DNA of 64,000 nt from NCBI RefSeq assembly GCF_001939115.1, contig NZ_MQTZ01000020.1:1-64000 (forward strand), in the 5' to 3' direction. The number at the start of each line of letters is the position of its first letter. Position 1 is the first letter of the stretch. The position numbers and the translations under genes are program-made. Source of the stretch: Leptolyngbya sp. 'hensonii' (lineage in GTDB: Bacteria > Cyanobacteriota > Cyanobacteriia > GCF-001939115). Below are positions 1 to 7,785 of this stretch, in pieces. Below the pieces are notes generated by a model that was not told where the DNA came from, ran no database searches, and saw nothing but the letters and a program-made list of their open reading frames with translations.

Positions 1-644
1 AAGCGACGGGCCTGACCTGTCAATCGCCGCAGTTGCTTAACATCAGCCTCGGCAGGAGAATCTGCGCCATGCTGGTAAGAGAAGCTGCCCAAATTCCAGA
101 CGCCGTTACCAGGGTCGCGATGACCATAGTAGGCCCAGGTTCTGCCCCCATCGGGAGTGCGTGTCCCCTCTGCTGCGCCCACGGCCTTTGCCACCAGGGA
201 GAAGGACCCGCCCTGAAACAGCAGGTCGAGGTCTATGACAGAGGGGGGAGCCTGCGCTTGAGCCATACTGTAAACCTGAGATTTGGCCTCAGATGGGGAG
301 GTTGTTTTCCCATGTGGACTGGTGGGGAGGGAGGCCAGATTGAAATCCAGATCGATCGAAGTGGGAACAGATTGGCCCTGCTGACGTTGATCTTGGGAAC
401 GGTGCTTCTGATGACTGAAGCTACCCTTGGTCCCAGAGGTGGAGATGGGGGACTCTTGGCCAAGGATAACAGAGGCATCTTTGGCCAGACCAAAATGGAG
501 GTGACTATCCTCCAGGCTGCTGGATTCTGCCTTAACTGGAGTGCCCGCCAGTAAGCCAATTAGGCTGACGACGGGTAAGATAGGCAGGTTCTCAAGCCAG
601 TTTTCGATCAGAAGTTCTGGCTCCTCTCTGTCTGTTGCATTCAT
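1..644 (-). CDS. Unrecognised cyanobacterial protein, C-terminus beyond window edge
   Basis: I read this frame directly; it is open from an ATG at 644 to the window edge, so about 214 residues are visible and the C-terminus is missing. The start overlaps the stop of the upstream gene as ATGA (641-644). Residues about 20-40 form a weak hydrophobic stretch (LPILPVVSLIGLLAG) that could be an anchor or signal. A low-complexity Ser/Gln-rich linker follows. Near residues 145-190 lies a conserved-looking block with FSLVAKAVGAAEGTR, TWAYYGHRDPGN and WNLGSFSYQHG. The AxxxxEGT pattern loosely recalls lysozyme-fold glycosidases, but that is only a suggestion. The codon use and unbroken overlap with the neighbour support a real gene. 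The function is not recognised. Confidence 0.75.
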   Translation of the reverse strand, partial: MNATDREEPELLIENWLENLPILPVVSLIGLLAGTPVKAESSSLEDSHLHFGLAKDASVILGQESPISTSGTKGSFSHQKHRSQDQRQQGQSVPTSIDLDFNLASLPTSPHGKTTSPSEAKSQVYSMAQAQAPPSVIDLDLLFQGGSFSLVAKAVGAAEGTRTPDGGRTWAYYGHRDPGNGVWNLGSFSYQHGADSPAEADVKQLRRLTGQARR

Positions 645-1105
645 GGTTTTGTTAAGGTGCGCTCCAGAATATTGCGGGATGGTTCCACGAAAGACCAGGT
701 TCCGCCTGGCTGTTTCCTCAGGGTTGCAAATTGCAGGTATTCGCCGGAGCCGATCGGCTGACCCGATTCCACGCCTCCCAGTTGGGGCCGCTTGAGCCCA
801 CAGAGGCGGAACAGGTAGGCAGGGACTTCGTCACTCGAAAAGACGACACAATCACTGCGAAAAGGTTGAACCTGGCCATTAAAGGGGGCATAGATCGTGT
901 TTCCTTTCAGCTCGATCGAGATATCTCCCAATCCTCCAATCACAGCATATTTCCCAACTCTGTCACCTGGTTGCAGTTCCCAGGTTTGAGTCAACCGGAT
1001 ATTCCGCCTTTCTACTTGGGTTTCTGGTTGGCAACCGGCACGGACCAGGACAAAGACCACAACAATCAAGCCCAGTCTAATGAGAGCTGAGCTGATAGCC
1101 CGCAT
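641..1105 (-). CDS. Membrane-anchored hypothetical protein of the left-edge cluster
   Basis: This encodes 154 residues from the ATG at 1105, chosen because GAGGGA lies about 8 bases upstream; in-frame ATGs at 1111 and 1120 are alternatives. The N-terminus (IRLGLIVVVFVLVRAGC) is one membrane helix ending in a cysteine. The position -3 residue is Arg, so it is not a canonical lipobox. The rest is predicted beta-rich: repeated glycines, then IYAPFNGQV and SGQPIGSGEYLQFA. This layout resembles a barrel-sandwich or M23-like fold but lacks the metal-binding histidines, so no enzymatic role is claimed. It overlaps the upstream gene by 29 bases and shares ATGA with the next gene, so the five genes are probably one transcription and translation unit. 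Confidence 0.7.
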   Translation of the reverse strand: MRAISSALIRLGLIVVVFVLVRAGCQPETQVERRNIRLTQTWELQPGDRVGKYAVIGGLGDISIELKGNTIYAPFNGQVQPFRSDCVVFSSDEVPAYLFRLCGLKRPQLGGVESGQPIGSGEYLQFATLRKQPGGTWSFVEPSRNILERTLTKP

Positions 1106-1463
1106 ATTCATTTCCCTCATAAAGAATCACAACCCAGGTTTGAGGGTCAAATTCAAGCGGGTAAGCTTCCCTCTCAGCTGTTGCACCAGCCCGAATTTCC
1201 AGGCTGGGTAGTTCACAGTAAGGCTCTTTCAAGATGGCCCGAACTTTCTGCTTTTTATCCCGTTCTGGAATGGTCAGCAGTTTAGCCAGTTGCTGCCTGG
1301 AGATGGCAGCTTTGGCCTGGACAACTTGTTGACATTCTCGTCCTGGGTTTTTCGTTTTCACCACATCTTGCAAATCAATCAGCAGAAAAAGAGCGGCCAG
1401 CATCGAGCCACCAGCCAGGACAGGATTTAGCCTGGAACGTTGCTGCGGCTCGTGTTGAGTCAT
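1077..1463 (-). CDS. Single-pass membrane hypothetical protein
   Basis: This encodes 128 residues from the ATG at 1463. A strong ribosome site (GGAGGAG) lies about 6 bases upstream, and the start overlaps the stop of the 28-residue gene (ATGA, 1460-1463). A longer reading from 1559 would overlap that small gene completely and is rejected. There is one N-terminal transmembrane helix (PVLAGGSMLAALFLLIDL), then a charged region containing SRQQLAKLLTIPERDKKQKV, and a C-terminal segment with WVVILYEGNEYAGYQL. The LTIPERDKK stretch recalls a small winged-helix or anchor segment, but I cannot name a family. It belongs to the overlapping membrane-protein cluster and probably acts with its neighbours at a membrane. 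Confidence 0.72.
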   Translation of the reverse strand: MTQHEPQQRSRLNPVLAGGSMLAALFLLIDLQDVVKTKNPGRECQQVVQAKAAISRQQLAKLLTIPERDKKQKVRAILKEPYCELPSLEIRAGATAEREAYPLEFDPQTWVVILYEGNEYAGYQLSSH

Positions 1464-1546
1464 GCCTGATCTCCTCCTCCCACCATCAGGGCTAGACTTC
1501 CTATTACCAGGAGCAGCCAGGCTCCACCAAAGATAAGAATCGTCAT
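1460..1546 (-). CDS. 28-residue single-helix membrane micropeptide
   Basis: This is a very small gene: ATG at 1546, TGA at 1460-1462. The product is 28 residues, nearly all one transmembrane helix (ILIFGGAWLLLVIGSLALMV) followed by GGGDQA. Support is threefold. GGAGGAA sits about 5 bases before the ATG. The ATG overlaps the stop of the 430-residue upstream gene as ATGA. Its own stop overlaps the start of the downstream gene the same way, and its last codons supply that gene's ribosome site. It is probably a small structural subunit of a membrane complex formed by this cluster. It could alternatively be a coupling leader without a protein function. Confidence 0.65.
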   Translation of the reverse strand: MTILIFGGAWLLLVIGSLALMVGGGDQA

Positions 1547-2835
1547 AGTCTTCCTCCAAGTACTAAACCAATGAGTATAAGTAGAAGCCGATAGCCCAAA
1601 ATTCGGCCCGATCGGGCCATCAAGGTAATTTGGTAGGTGGCAATAATCACTGGGGTCACCAGCAATAGGACGATCGGTGGCCAGAGGCTGGGGTTTGCAC
1701 TCAAAATGACCTGAAGCCCTAATCGAAGTCCTCCGGCCACAGCAATCCAGAGTGCTGCATCGGTGATCAAGGCTGGAAAGCTGCGAGGGGGGCATAGCAG
1801 ACTTCTGAACCAGCGAGAATAACGTCGGGGTGCCTGCTTCCGGCTGGGCTGCTCTACAGGATGGGTTGGAGCAGTTTTACCGGTAGAAGCAGCACCCGTT
1901 CTGGGCTTTGAGGGTCGGAGGGGAGAGGCTGATGCTGGACGTTTGACGGATGGCTGCCCCGTCCGGCGATTGCGGAGAAACTGAGCCGTTGAAGCCGCAT
2001 CCCGCTCTGCCTGTAGTAAGTCCACCCGCTTGGAGGCCAGTTTTAACCGACCATCCCGATGCTGTTTGATGTAAGGCAGGTTCACTGATGAACCCTCCAA
2101 GACGTTGGGAGGTTGCCCTGATGACATGTCTTCGCCAGATTCAAGGGCCTGACGCAGGCGACTGACGGTAACGGATAAGCTCCGTAACTCAATCATGGCC
2201 ATTTCTAAATTGGCTGAGAGCTGGTTAACATGCTGGACTTGTGCTTCCAGATGTTGCAAACCCCCACTCAATTGCTGATGCAGGGCCTCTGGTGAAGTCT
2301 GTGGGTGGGGTGAGGGAGAGAGTTCTGCTTTTTGCTCTGATCTTGGCTTTGCGGGTGGGGCAAGCTTAGGGCTTGTCGTCTGTCCGGATCTGGCAACGGC
2401 TTTTCCAGAAGCCGATTGCGGAACAGCCTGCCCGGGCCGATGTGGAGAGCTAAATTGGGGGAGTTGAATTTCTTTGGGTTTAGGAGCCTCTAGGGGGGCT
2501 TGAGAGCGCTGCAGGTCTTCCATCTTAATTGTGGAGCGCTGCCGTTGATAAGGCTGGAGCAACTCCTGAGCCGTTGATGGGGTTGGCTTCCTGTTTTTGG
2601 GAAGGGCTCCCTCCTCAGATCGGGGTGAGATGCTCTGATCCTGTTCGCTGGTGAAGATGGTGTTCTCTTCCTGAGAGAGGACTTTCTGATCCGCTTGATC
2701 CTCCGCAGCCAATTTCAGGAATCGATCGAGTTGAGTCCGCCCCATTGGTTTTTGCCCTGGGTGACTTGATCGGGTGGCGGGAGCTTTAGAAACCTGGGGG
2801 TTTAAGGTCTCATTTCTCAGGGTCTTGGTGCTCAT
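1543..2835 (-). CDS. Large hypothetical protein with C-terminal membrane helices
   Basis: This encodes 430 residues and is the first gene of the left-edge cluster. Residues 1-185 are low-complexity, rich in Ser, Pro, Gln and Lys. Residues about 185-240 form a coiled coil (LQHLEAQVQHVNQLSANLEMA). A short conserved block includes NLPYIKQHRDGRLKLASKR. After a basic proline-rich linker, the last 90 residues carry about three transmembrane helices (ALITDAALWIAVAGGLRLGL, PPIVLLLVTPVIIATYQI, LGYRLLLILIGLVLGG). The topology suggests a long cytoplasmic arm anchored by a C-terminal membrane domain, like a scaffold or tether. No enzymatic motif is visible and the family is not recognised. Four heptamer repeats lie just upstream of the ATG. 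Confidence 0.75.
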   Translation of the reverse strand: MSTKTLRNETLNPQVSKAPATRSSHPGQKPMGRTQLDRFLKLAAEDQADQKVLSQEENTIFTSEQDQSISPRSEEGALPKNRKPTPSTAQELLQPYQRQRSTIKMEDLQRSQAPLEAPKPKEIQLPQFSSPHRPGQAVPQSASGKAVARSGQTTSPKLAPPAKPRSEQKAELSPSPHPQTSPEALHQQLSGGLQHLEAQVQHVNQLSANLEMAMIELRSLSVTVSRLRQALESGEDMSSGQPPNVLEGSSVNLPYIKQHRDGRLKLASKRVDLLQAERDAASTAQFLRNRRTGQPSVKRPASASPLRPSKPRTGAASTGKTAPTHPVEQPSRKQAPRRYSRWFRSLLCPPRSFPALITDAALWIAVAGGLRLGLQVILSANPSLWPPIVLLLVTPVIIATYQITLMARSGRILGYRLLLILIGLVLGGRL

Positions 2836-2837
2836 AG

Positions 2838-2881
2838 AGGTTGTGCCGAAGAGGTTGTTGAGAGGTTGTCACTAAGGTTGT
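2838..2881 (-). repeat. Four iterated ACAACCT heptamers upstream of the 430-residue gene
   Basis: On the coding strand the heptamer ACAACCT occurs four times (plus-strand positions 2838, 2852, 2863 and 2875), spaced 14, 11 and 12 bases. The last copy lies 2 bases before the ATG at 2835. The two distal copies are part of a perfect 12-base tandem repeat (2864-2875 and 2876-2887). No purine-rich ribosome site is visible in front of this ATG, so the repeats occupy the place where one would be expected. They may be an iterated protein-binding site or an RNA-level control element. Confidence 0.55.
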
Positions 2882-3230
2882 CACTAAAACAGGGGGGGAG
2901 AAGGGATAGGATTTGGTAGAGAAAAGACCTGAAGTAATTACTTATGATACAAATGTACTATTATTCTGGCATAAAAACCTCAACTTGACCAGATGTTTCC
3001 AGAAAGATCTGATCGCAGCTCTAAATCAAAGAGGATAAAGAGGGCAAGGGTGGGAAGAGTTGGATGGAAATCCCTGGTTTTCAGTATTTCCTCTCCCTTG
3101 GAAGAGCTGAAAACCCCTGAAAATCACAGGTGAGGTGAAATGCTAGTAGAATTCAGCAAAATCCTGACTCAGGATGGGTTGAATGAGGCTAACCCCATCC
3201 TGTGAAGATCAGCCGTCTGCAGAGTTAAAC
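2882..3230. other. Intergenic region with one hairpin
   Basis: This is the gap between the MoxR gene and the membrane-protein cluster; both are on the minus strand. It holds no credible coding frame. The stretch from about 2930 to 2990 is AT-rich (for example around 2955-2975) and is the likely promoter area of the downstream cluster. An inverted repeat with an 8-bp stem (AGGATGGG at 3171-3178, CCCATCCT at 3194-3201) lies 30 bases after the MoxR stop. It may end that transcript, but it has no clear U-tract. Confidence 0.45.
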
Positions 3231-4142
3231 CTACCCTGGAATTGAAATAGAGTTCAACAAGTTGGTGACGATCGCATGGGAACGTTGCCCCCGTGAGGGA
3301 ATGATGCGATGGGCCAGGACATGGGGCGCAACCGATTTCACATCATCAGGCGTAGCGTAGTCCCGGTTTTCCAAAAACGCCATGGCCTGAGTTGCCCGAT
3401 AAAGCGCGACACTACCCCGAGGGCTTGCCCCCAGGGTTACGTTCTCATCTTCCCGGGTGGCCCGAACCAGATCGATAATGTACTGCTGCAGGGAACCATC
3501 GACCTTGACCTGGGTACATAGGGACTGCAATTCCTGCACCTCTTCCAGGGAGATGCAGGGTTCCAGCTCATTTACACTCACCTTGTCCTGCAGTCGTTGT
3601 AACATTTGGAGTTCTTCCTGGGACGTAGGATAGCCCAGGCTGAGGGAGAGGGCAAAGCGGTCCATCTGGGCTTCGGGTAGGGGGAACGTCCCCTGATACT
3701 CGACCGGATTCTGGGTGGCTATGACAAAGAAAGGACTGGGCACTTGACGGGAAACTCCGTCGATCGTAACCTGATGTTCCTCCATCACCTCCAGCAGGGC
3801 TGATTGGGTTCTGGGTGTAGCCCGGTTAATTTCGTCGGTTAGCAATACGTTGGCAAAGACTGGCCCGGCCATGAACTCGAACTGCCCCGATCGGGGATTC
3901 CAAATATTGGTGCCTGTGACATCGGAGGGAAGTAAATCTGGGGTGCATTGGAGGCGCTGAAATTTGCCATCAATAGAGCGGGCCAGGGATTTCGCGAGTA
4001 AGGTTTTGCCGACCCCAGGCACATCTTCCAACAGGGCATGGCCACCGGAGATCAAGGCAACCAGGACCAGACGAATCGCTTCGGATTTGCCCACGATTGT
4101 GCGGCTCAGGTTTTGTAGCAGGTGGTCAACTTGTTCTTTCAT
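3231..4142 (-). CDS. MoxR-family AAA+ ATPase
   Basis: This encodes 303 residues, the normal family length. Walker A is GVGKT (43-47), Walker B with its MoxR signature is DEINRA (103-108), and sensor 1 lies in ATQNPVEYQGT (about 146-156), followed by the characteristic PEAQMDRF. A C-terminal lid domain starts near residue 230. MoxR proteins are chaperone-like ATPases that act on protein complexes, often together with DUF58 and von Willebrand A proteins. Those partners are not adjacent here, so this is a stand-alone copy. A VWA protein does exist in the window at 39678-41417, but it is distant and a functional link is unproven. The ATG at 4142 is the only reasonable start. Confidence 0.93.
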   Translation of the reverse strand: MKEQVDHLLQNLSRTIVGKSEAIRLVLVALISGGHALLEDVPGVGKTLLAKSLARSIDGKFQRLQCTPDLLPSDVTGTNIWNPRSGQFEFMAGPVFANVLLTDEINRATPRTQSALLEVMEEHQVTIDGVSRQVPSPFFVIATQNPVEYQGTFPLPEAQMDRFALSLSLGYPTSQEELQMLQRLQDKVSVNELEPCISLEEVQELQSLCTQVKVDGSLQQYIIDLVRATREDENVTLGASPRGSVALYRATQAMAFLENRDYATPDDVKSVAPHVLAHRIIPSRGQRSHAIVTNLLNSISIPG

Positions 4143-4201
4143 AGCCGGTGCGTTTGCTCCCCAGTATTTTTTAAGGTTGTGGACTGGACCCTACAGGTCA
4201 G

Positions 4202-5284
4202 TCAGGGACTCGATCGAACAAAACCGTCTCCAGAATTGGAAGCCATCAGAATGGTTCGGGCGGTCTCGCAATCCGCCTGAATTTGTTCCTTCAACTCTGT
4301 CAGTGAGCCAAATTTCTGTTCAGGCCGAAGGAACTCTTCCAGGTAGACAATCAGCGTCTGCCCATAGAGATCCCTGCTCCAATCCAGCAAGTGAACTTCT
4401 GTCACCAGTTGGGTGCCATCCACAGTTGGGCGGCATCCCAGGTTCATGACGCCAGGTAGCCATGGGAGCAGTTCTGCAGGATCCCGAATCAATGGAGTTG
4501 TTTCAGGTGTACTGTTGGCAGGTGGATCTTGGGAAGCGATCCAGACTTTCACACAATACACACCCTTCCGAGGGAGAAATTTTTCTGGCGGTAATTTCAG
4601 ATTTGCGGTAGGAAACCCCAATGTTCGTCCCAGTTTTTGCCCAGGCACTACCGTTCCTGTTAGGCTATAAGACCGTCCTAGCAAGCGATTGGCCTGTCGC
4701 AAATCCCCCTGATGCAGGGCTGCTCGAATATTAGAACTGCTGATCCGTTCGCCCTGGCAGGTTTGGAGAGAAACGATCGTCACTTCAACCCCAAATCGGG
4801 CTGCGATCGCCTGCAGATCCTGAGCGGTGCCAGAACGCTGGTGACCGAAGCGAAAATCAACTCCGACGCTGATTTGTCTGGCCTGCAACTGTTGGATCAG
4901 AATCTGCTCTACAAATTGTTCTGGGGTCAGGTTTGCCAGTTCTCGATCGAAGGGAAGCAAAACGAGTTGGTCAATCCCCATTTGTTGTAACTGCAGCACT
5001 TTTTCATCAAGGGGGGTCAGGAGTTGTCGGGAGTGACCGGTAAAAAATTCTTGGGGATGGGGATGAAAGGTAACAACGGTTTTCTGGATTCGTTCTAATC
5101 CAGAACCGCTACCCTGTAAAACAGGCTGAATCACCTGCTGATGCCCCCGATGTACGCCATCAAAATTACCCAGGGCAATGGCAGTTGGCGTTAGAACAGT
5201 ATCTAGGGAAGAAATCACCCACACGCCCTTATTCTGACAGAAATCTTGCTCCTCTGTAACCGATGTTGATAGTTTCATTTCCAT
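4202..5284 (-). CDS. ribF: Bifunctional riboflavin kinase / FAD synthetase
   Basis: RibF makes FMN from riboflavin and then FAD in the cytoplasm. The N-terminal nucleotidyltransferase motif IALGNFDGVHRGHQ is followed by VVTFHPHP and the helper motif GERISSSNIRAAL. The C-terminal flavokinase domain shows LGRTLGFPTANL and GVYCVKV. This reading gives 360 residues; most family members have 305-340 and begin just before the first strand. A GTG at 5224 (MWVISSLD after initiation), with AAGGG close upstream, is therefore an equally good or better start. The gene lies between moxR on the same strand and a divergent L,D-transpeptidase gene. I see no FMN riboswitch in the 119-base leader. Confidence 0.95.
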   Translation of the reverse strand: MEMKLSTSVTEEQDFCQNKGVWVISSLDTVLTPTAIALGNFDGVHRGHQQVIQPVLQGSGSGLERIQKTVVTFHPHPQEFFTGHSRQLLTPLDEKVLQLQQMGIDQLVLLPFDRELANLTPEQFVEQILIQQLQARQISVGVDFRFGHQRSGTAQDLQAIAARFGVEVTIVSLQTCQGERISSSNIRAALHQGDLRQANRLLGRSYSLTGTVVPGQKLGRTLGFPTANLKLPPEKFLPRKGVYCVKVWIASQDPPANSTPETTPLIRDPAELLPWLPGVMNLGCRPTVDGTQLVTEVHLLDWSRDLYGQTLIVYLEEFLRPEQKFGSLTELKEQIQADCETARTILMASNSGDGFVRSSP

Positions 5285-5403
5285 GGACGTAGAAGCCTGT
5301 TGAGACTGTCTTTAGGGCAGGGGATCAGCCATTTCACGGCCTCCATTCTCCAAAAAATCGCTGTAAGCTTGAGACAACTGGGAGAAATTGGATAGGAGTA
5401 CGG

Positions 5404-6015
5404 ATGGCTGTGACCAGAAATAATTTGCTGGCGCATAGTTTAATGTGGCTATGTCTGGGATCCGCTGCACTGATCATACTCAGTCGGCACTCCGTTTCGT
5501 CACTCGAGGTCTCTCAGCCCCCAAGAGCGACTCCCGTTTCACCCCGTTTCCATCGCATCGTTCCTAAGGAATCTGGGCCATCAAGGGAGAAGCCGATAGT
5601 CCAGCCACTTCCAGCCCAACTGCCGATTCTTTCCCATGTGGTTGTAGATTTGAGTGATCGTCGGGTCTACCTCTACCGGGCTGAAAAGTTACAGAGTAGT
5701 TATCCTGTTGCAGTTGGGCAGGCAGGTTGGGAAACCCCGCCAGGAAACTTCAAAATCACTCAGATGAAACGGGATCCAGTCTGGACCCATCCAATTACAG
5801 GTGTAATTGTTTCCCCAGGACCAGAGAATCCCTTAGGTAGCCGCTGGATTGGCTTTTTGACCGAAGGAAAGCATGCCATTGGGTTTCATGGCACAAATCA
5901 GGACCGTTCCGTGGGAAAAGCGGTCTCCCATGGCTGCTTACGGATGCGCAACCGGGACATCATGGCCCTGTATGACCGGGTGGCTGTTGGTACCCCTGTG
6001 ACCGTGAAACCCTAG
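5404..6015 (+). CDS. L,D-transpeptidase (YkuD domain)
   Basis: This encodes 203 residues. An N-terminal hydrophobic segment (LAHSLMWLCLGSAALIIL, about 9-26) acts as signal peptide or anchor, followed by a proline-rich linker to residue 75. The YkuD catalytic domain spans about 78-203. The catalytic signature is HGT (162-164) and SHGCLRM (175-181), with Cys178 as nucleophile. The enzyme forms 3-3 cross-links in peptidoglycan or attaches proteins to it, in the periplasm. The start is the ATG at 5404; GGAGTA lies about 7 bases upstream. The domain is complete. The next gene (comFB-like) is convergent, 17 bases away. Confidence 0.93.
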   Translation: MAVTRNNLLAHSLMWLCLGSAALIILSRHSVSSLEVSQPPRATPVSPRFHRIVPKESGPSREKPIVQPLPAQLPILSHVVVDLSDRRVYLYRAEKLQSSYPVAVGQAGWETPPGNFKITQMKRDPVWTHPITGVIVSPGPENPLGSRWIGFLTEGKHAIGFHGTNQDRSVGKAVSHGCLRMRNRDIMALYDRVAVGTPVTVKP

Positions 6016-6032
6016 AAATGTTCTCTCAGGGC

Positions 6033-6581
6033 TTACCGGGAACCTTCCGCTTCAAATCTGGGAGCATAGGTCTGGAGCAAACTGCTTACCTGAGACAAAA
6101 CATCTCCTTCGCTGGCTGTCTTAGAGATGACCTGTCTTTCGGGGAAGAAGTCTGGCCGATCGAGGTTGCGAGCGATCGCTTCATTCACCTGCTGCGAAAT
6201 CAGACTTTGGAGTTCCTCCTTCGCCCGACTGCGCTGATAATTCGCCCCCTCCTCAGTTGTTGCATACAGGGGGGGCAGCCGATTGAGGGCATAGGCTGCG
6301 ATATCACCCAGATCTAATGTTCTGTTGCTGGTTGATTCAAACGCAGCGACCCGGCTAATTGCCTCTGTCAGCACCAATTCTTCCATTACATTGATGAATT
6401 GTTTACGAGGAACCGCGACGACTTCACCGGTCAGCAATGCTCCCATCAGTCGATCGAGGGCCATGTACTCTTCGATCGACAGTTCTGATGCCGTGTCACA
6501 GATGCGTCCGACCTCCGCTTCCATTGCTGGAGTCAAATAGCCGTCTTGCAAAGCCTGCTCAACAATTTTTTCAATGCTCAT
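6033..6581 (-). CDS. Late competence protein ComFB family
   Basis: This encodes 182 residues from the ATG at 6581 (AGGGA about 10 bases upstream). Reading farther to 6704 adds residues unlike the family and is rejected. The ComFB-like core contains YMALDRLMGALLTGEV, FINVMEELVLTEAISRV and DIAAYALNRLPPLYATTEEG. In Bacillus comFB lies in the competence comF operon with unknown role. In cyanobacteria these proteins are common; I recall recent work treating some as c-di-nucleotide binding regulators, but the sequence here does not prove it. The protein is cytoplasmic with no membrane segment. It is convergent with the L,D-transpeptidase gene, and the M23 peptidase gene lies upstream on the same strand. 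Confidence 0.85.
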   Translation of the reverse strand: MSIEKIVEQALQDGYLTPAMEAEVGRICDTASELSIEEYMALDRLMGALLTGEVVAVPRKQFINVMEELVLTEAISRVAAFESTSNRTLDLGDIAAYALNRLPPLYATTEEGANYQRSRAKEELQSLISQQVNEAIARNLDRPDFFPERQVISKTASEGDVLSQVSSLLQTYAPRFEAEGSR

Positions 6582-6696
6582 AGTGTTGTAATCCCTAATG
6601 GCACCATATTCAAACCAGGTATCCGTCTGTAACTTTGCCTTATTGTGGCCCAAACTGCTCAGAAAATTGCATCTATGGCAAGAAACAGTGAGTTTG

Positions 6697-7575
6697 CTAC
6701 TCAAACCCCTTTTCTCGCCAAGGTACCGGGTCTACACAGAGGCCATTGACATAAAGCCCCCAGTGCAGGTGCGGCCCTGTTACGGCTCCGGTAGCACCTA
6801 CAGCACCAATTCTCTGACCCGCCTGCACGAAATCCCCTTCCTTTACATTAATTTGACTGAGATGCAGGAAAATACTGACTACCCCCTGACCATGATCAAT
6901 TCCTATCGTATTGCCATGGATCTCAAATCCTTGAGATTCTCGACCGATCAGGGCAACCCGCCCAGAAGCCGGAGCAACAATGGGTGAACCAGTGCCACCA
7001 GCATAGTCTACTCCACGATGGAAGTAATCTTTAGCGAAAACTCCATTGTAGTAACGACGAATGCCATAGACCGCCGTAATTTCACCCTGATTGGGGCGCT
7101 TGAAAGGACCAGTCCAATATTTCTCAGGTGTCACTAGGGCTTTAAACGCAGCGACTCGATCGAACTCATAGTCGGTCCCCAACTTATCTTTGCCAGGGGG
7201 CAACCAGATCCGCTGAGTAGGAAATGAGCGGTTTTTGAGGTTGACAGTAAGCTTCTGCGTTTCAGCTCCAGTTATCACTTGGAGATTGAGTGCCCCAGCC
7301 TGATCCAGCGGAGTGGTGGGGAGCAGCGATCGAAAGCGATTGGCTCCCATCGGAAAAGCAGGATAGGTCTTTTTCCCCAGGGTCACAGTGGGTTTGGTGA
7401 TGGTAGGGTCTTCGACCTGGAAAACCACAGAGATGGTGTCACCCAGCCGGGGGGCAGAGGGCATCGTCTTCACCTGTAACGCCCGTAAGGGCTGGGCCAG
7501 TAAAATCAGGCAGGCAATACCCAGGAATAAGAGGACTGGAAAACCAAGTTTCAGGCGTTTTAGAAGTGGAGTCAT
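6697..7575 (-). CDS. M23-family metallopeptidase (peptidoglycan hydrolase type)
   Basis: This encodes 292 residues from the ATG at 7575; a TTG at 7593 is an alternative. Residues 11-30 form a signal or anchor helix (GFPVLLFLGIACLILLAQPL). Residues about 35-115 look like a beta-sandwich domain. The C-terminal M23 (LytM/lysostaphin) domain has its zinc ligands intact: HRGVDYAGG (His186, Asp190) and GPHLHWG (His271), with the extra conserved FLHLS (His238). It is expected to cut peptidoglycan cross-bridges in the periplasm, or to regulate amidases. All catalytic residues are present, so it is probably an active enzyme. Confidence 0.93.
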   Translation of the reverse strand: MTPLLKRLKLGFPVLLFLGIACLILLAQPLRALQVKTMPSAPRLGDTISVVFQVEDPTITKPTVTLGKKTYPAFPMGANRFRSLLPTTPLDQAGALNLQVITGAETQKLTVNLKNRSFPTQRIWLPPGKDKLGTDYEFDRVAAFKALVTPEKYWTGPFKRPNQGEITAVYGIRRYYNGVFAKDYFHRGVDYAGGTGSPIVAPASGRVALIGRESQGFEIHGNTIGIDHGQGVVSIFLHLSQINVKEGDFVQAGQRIGAVGATGAVTGPHLHWGLYVNGLCVDPVPWREKGFE

Positions 7576-7737
7576 AGAAGCTGATTTAAGCAAAAGCTAT
7601 CACTATTGCTAAGAATTATCCTTCCAAAAAATGCTTTTGAGTGGTGAAGCAGTCACGAAGTAAAGTTCGTTTTCTTCTTACCTGGATATTCCTAATACTC
7701 CGGATCATCCTGCCCCCGCCAGCGAGAAAACTCTGTA

Positions 7738-7755
7738 TCCTATAAATTTATAGGA
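7738..7755. promoter_or_regulatory. 18-bp perfect palindrome upstream of antiporter gene
   Basis: TCCTATAAATTTATAGGA is a perfect 9+9 palindrome ending 30 bases before the GTG start of the cation antiporter gene. It overlaps the place where a -10 box would be expected (TATAAA), so it could be an operator for a dimeric repressor. I do not recognise the binding protein. Confidence 0.5.
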
Positions 7756-7785
7756 CGTAACATTTATTTTTATTTTTAGAAAATT

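Noticed and set aside
33-554. Plus-strand open frame at the left edge
   Set aside because: It is antisense to the partial minus-strand gene 1-644, which has typical coding composition and a coupled start. The plus frame shows no family.
5285-5403. FMN riboswitch ahead of ribF
   Set aside because: The conserved RFN-element segments are not visible in the 119-base leader.
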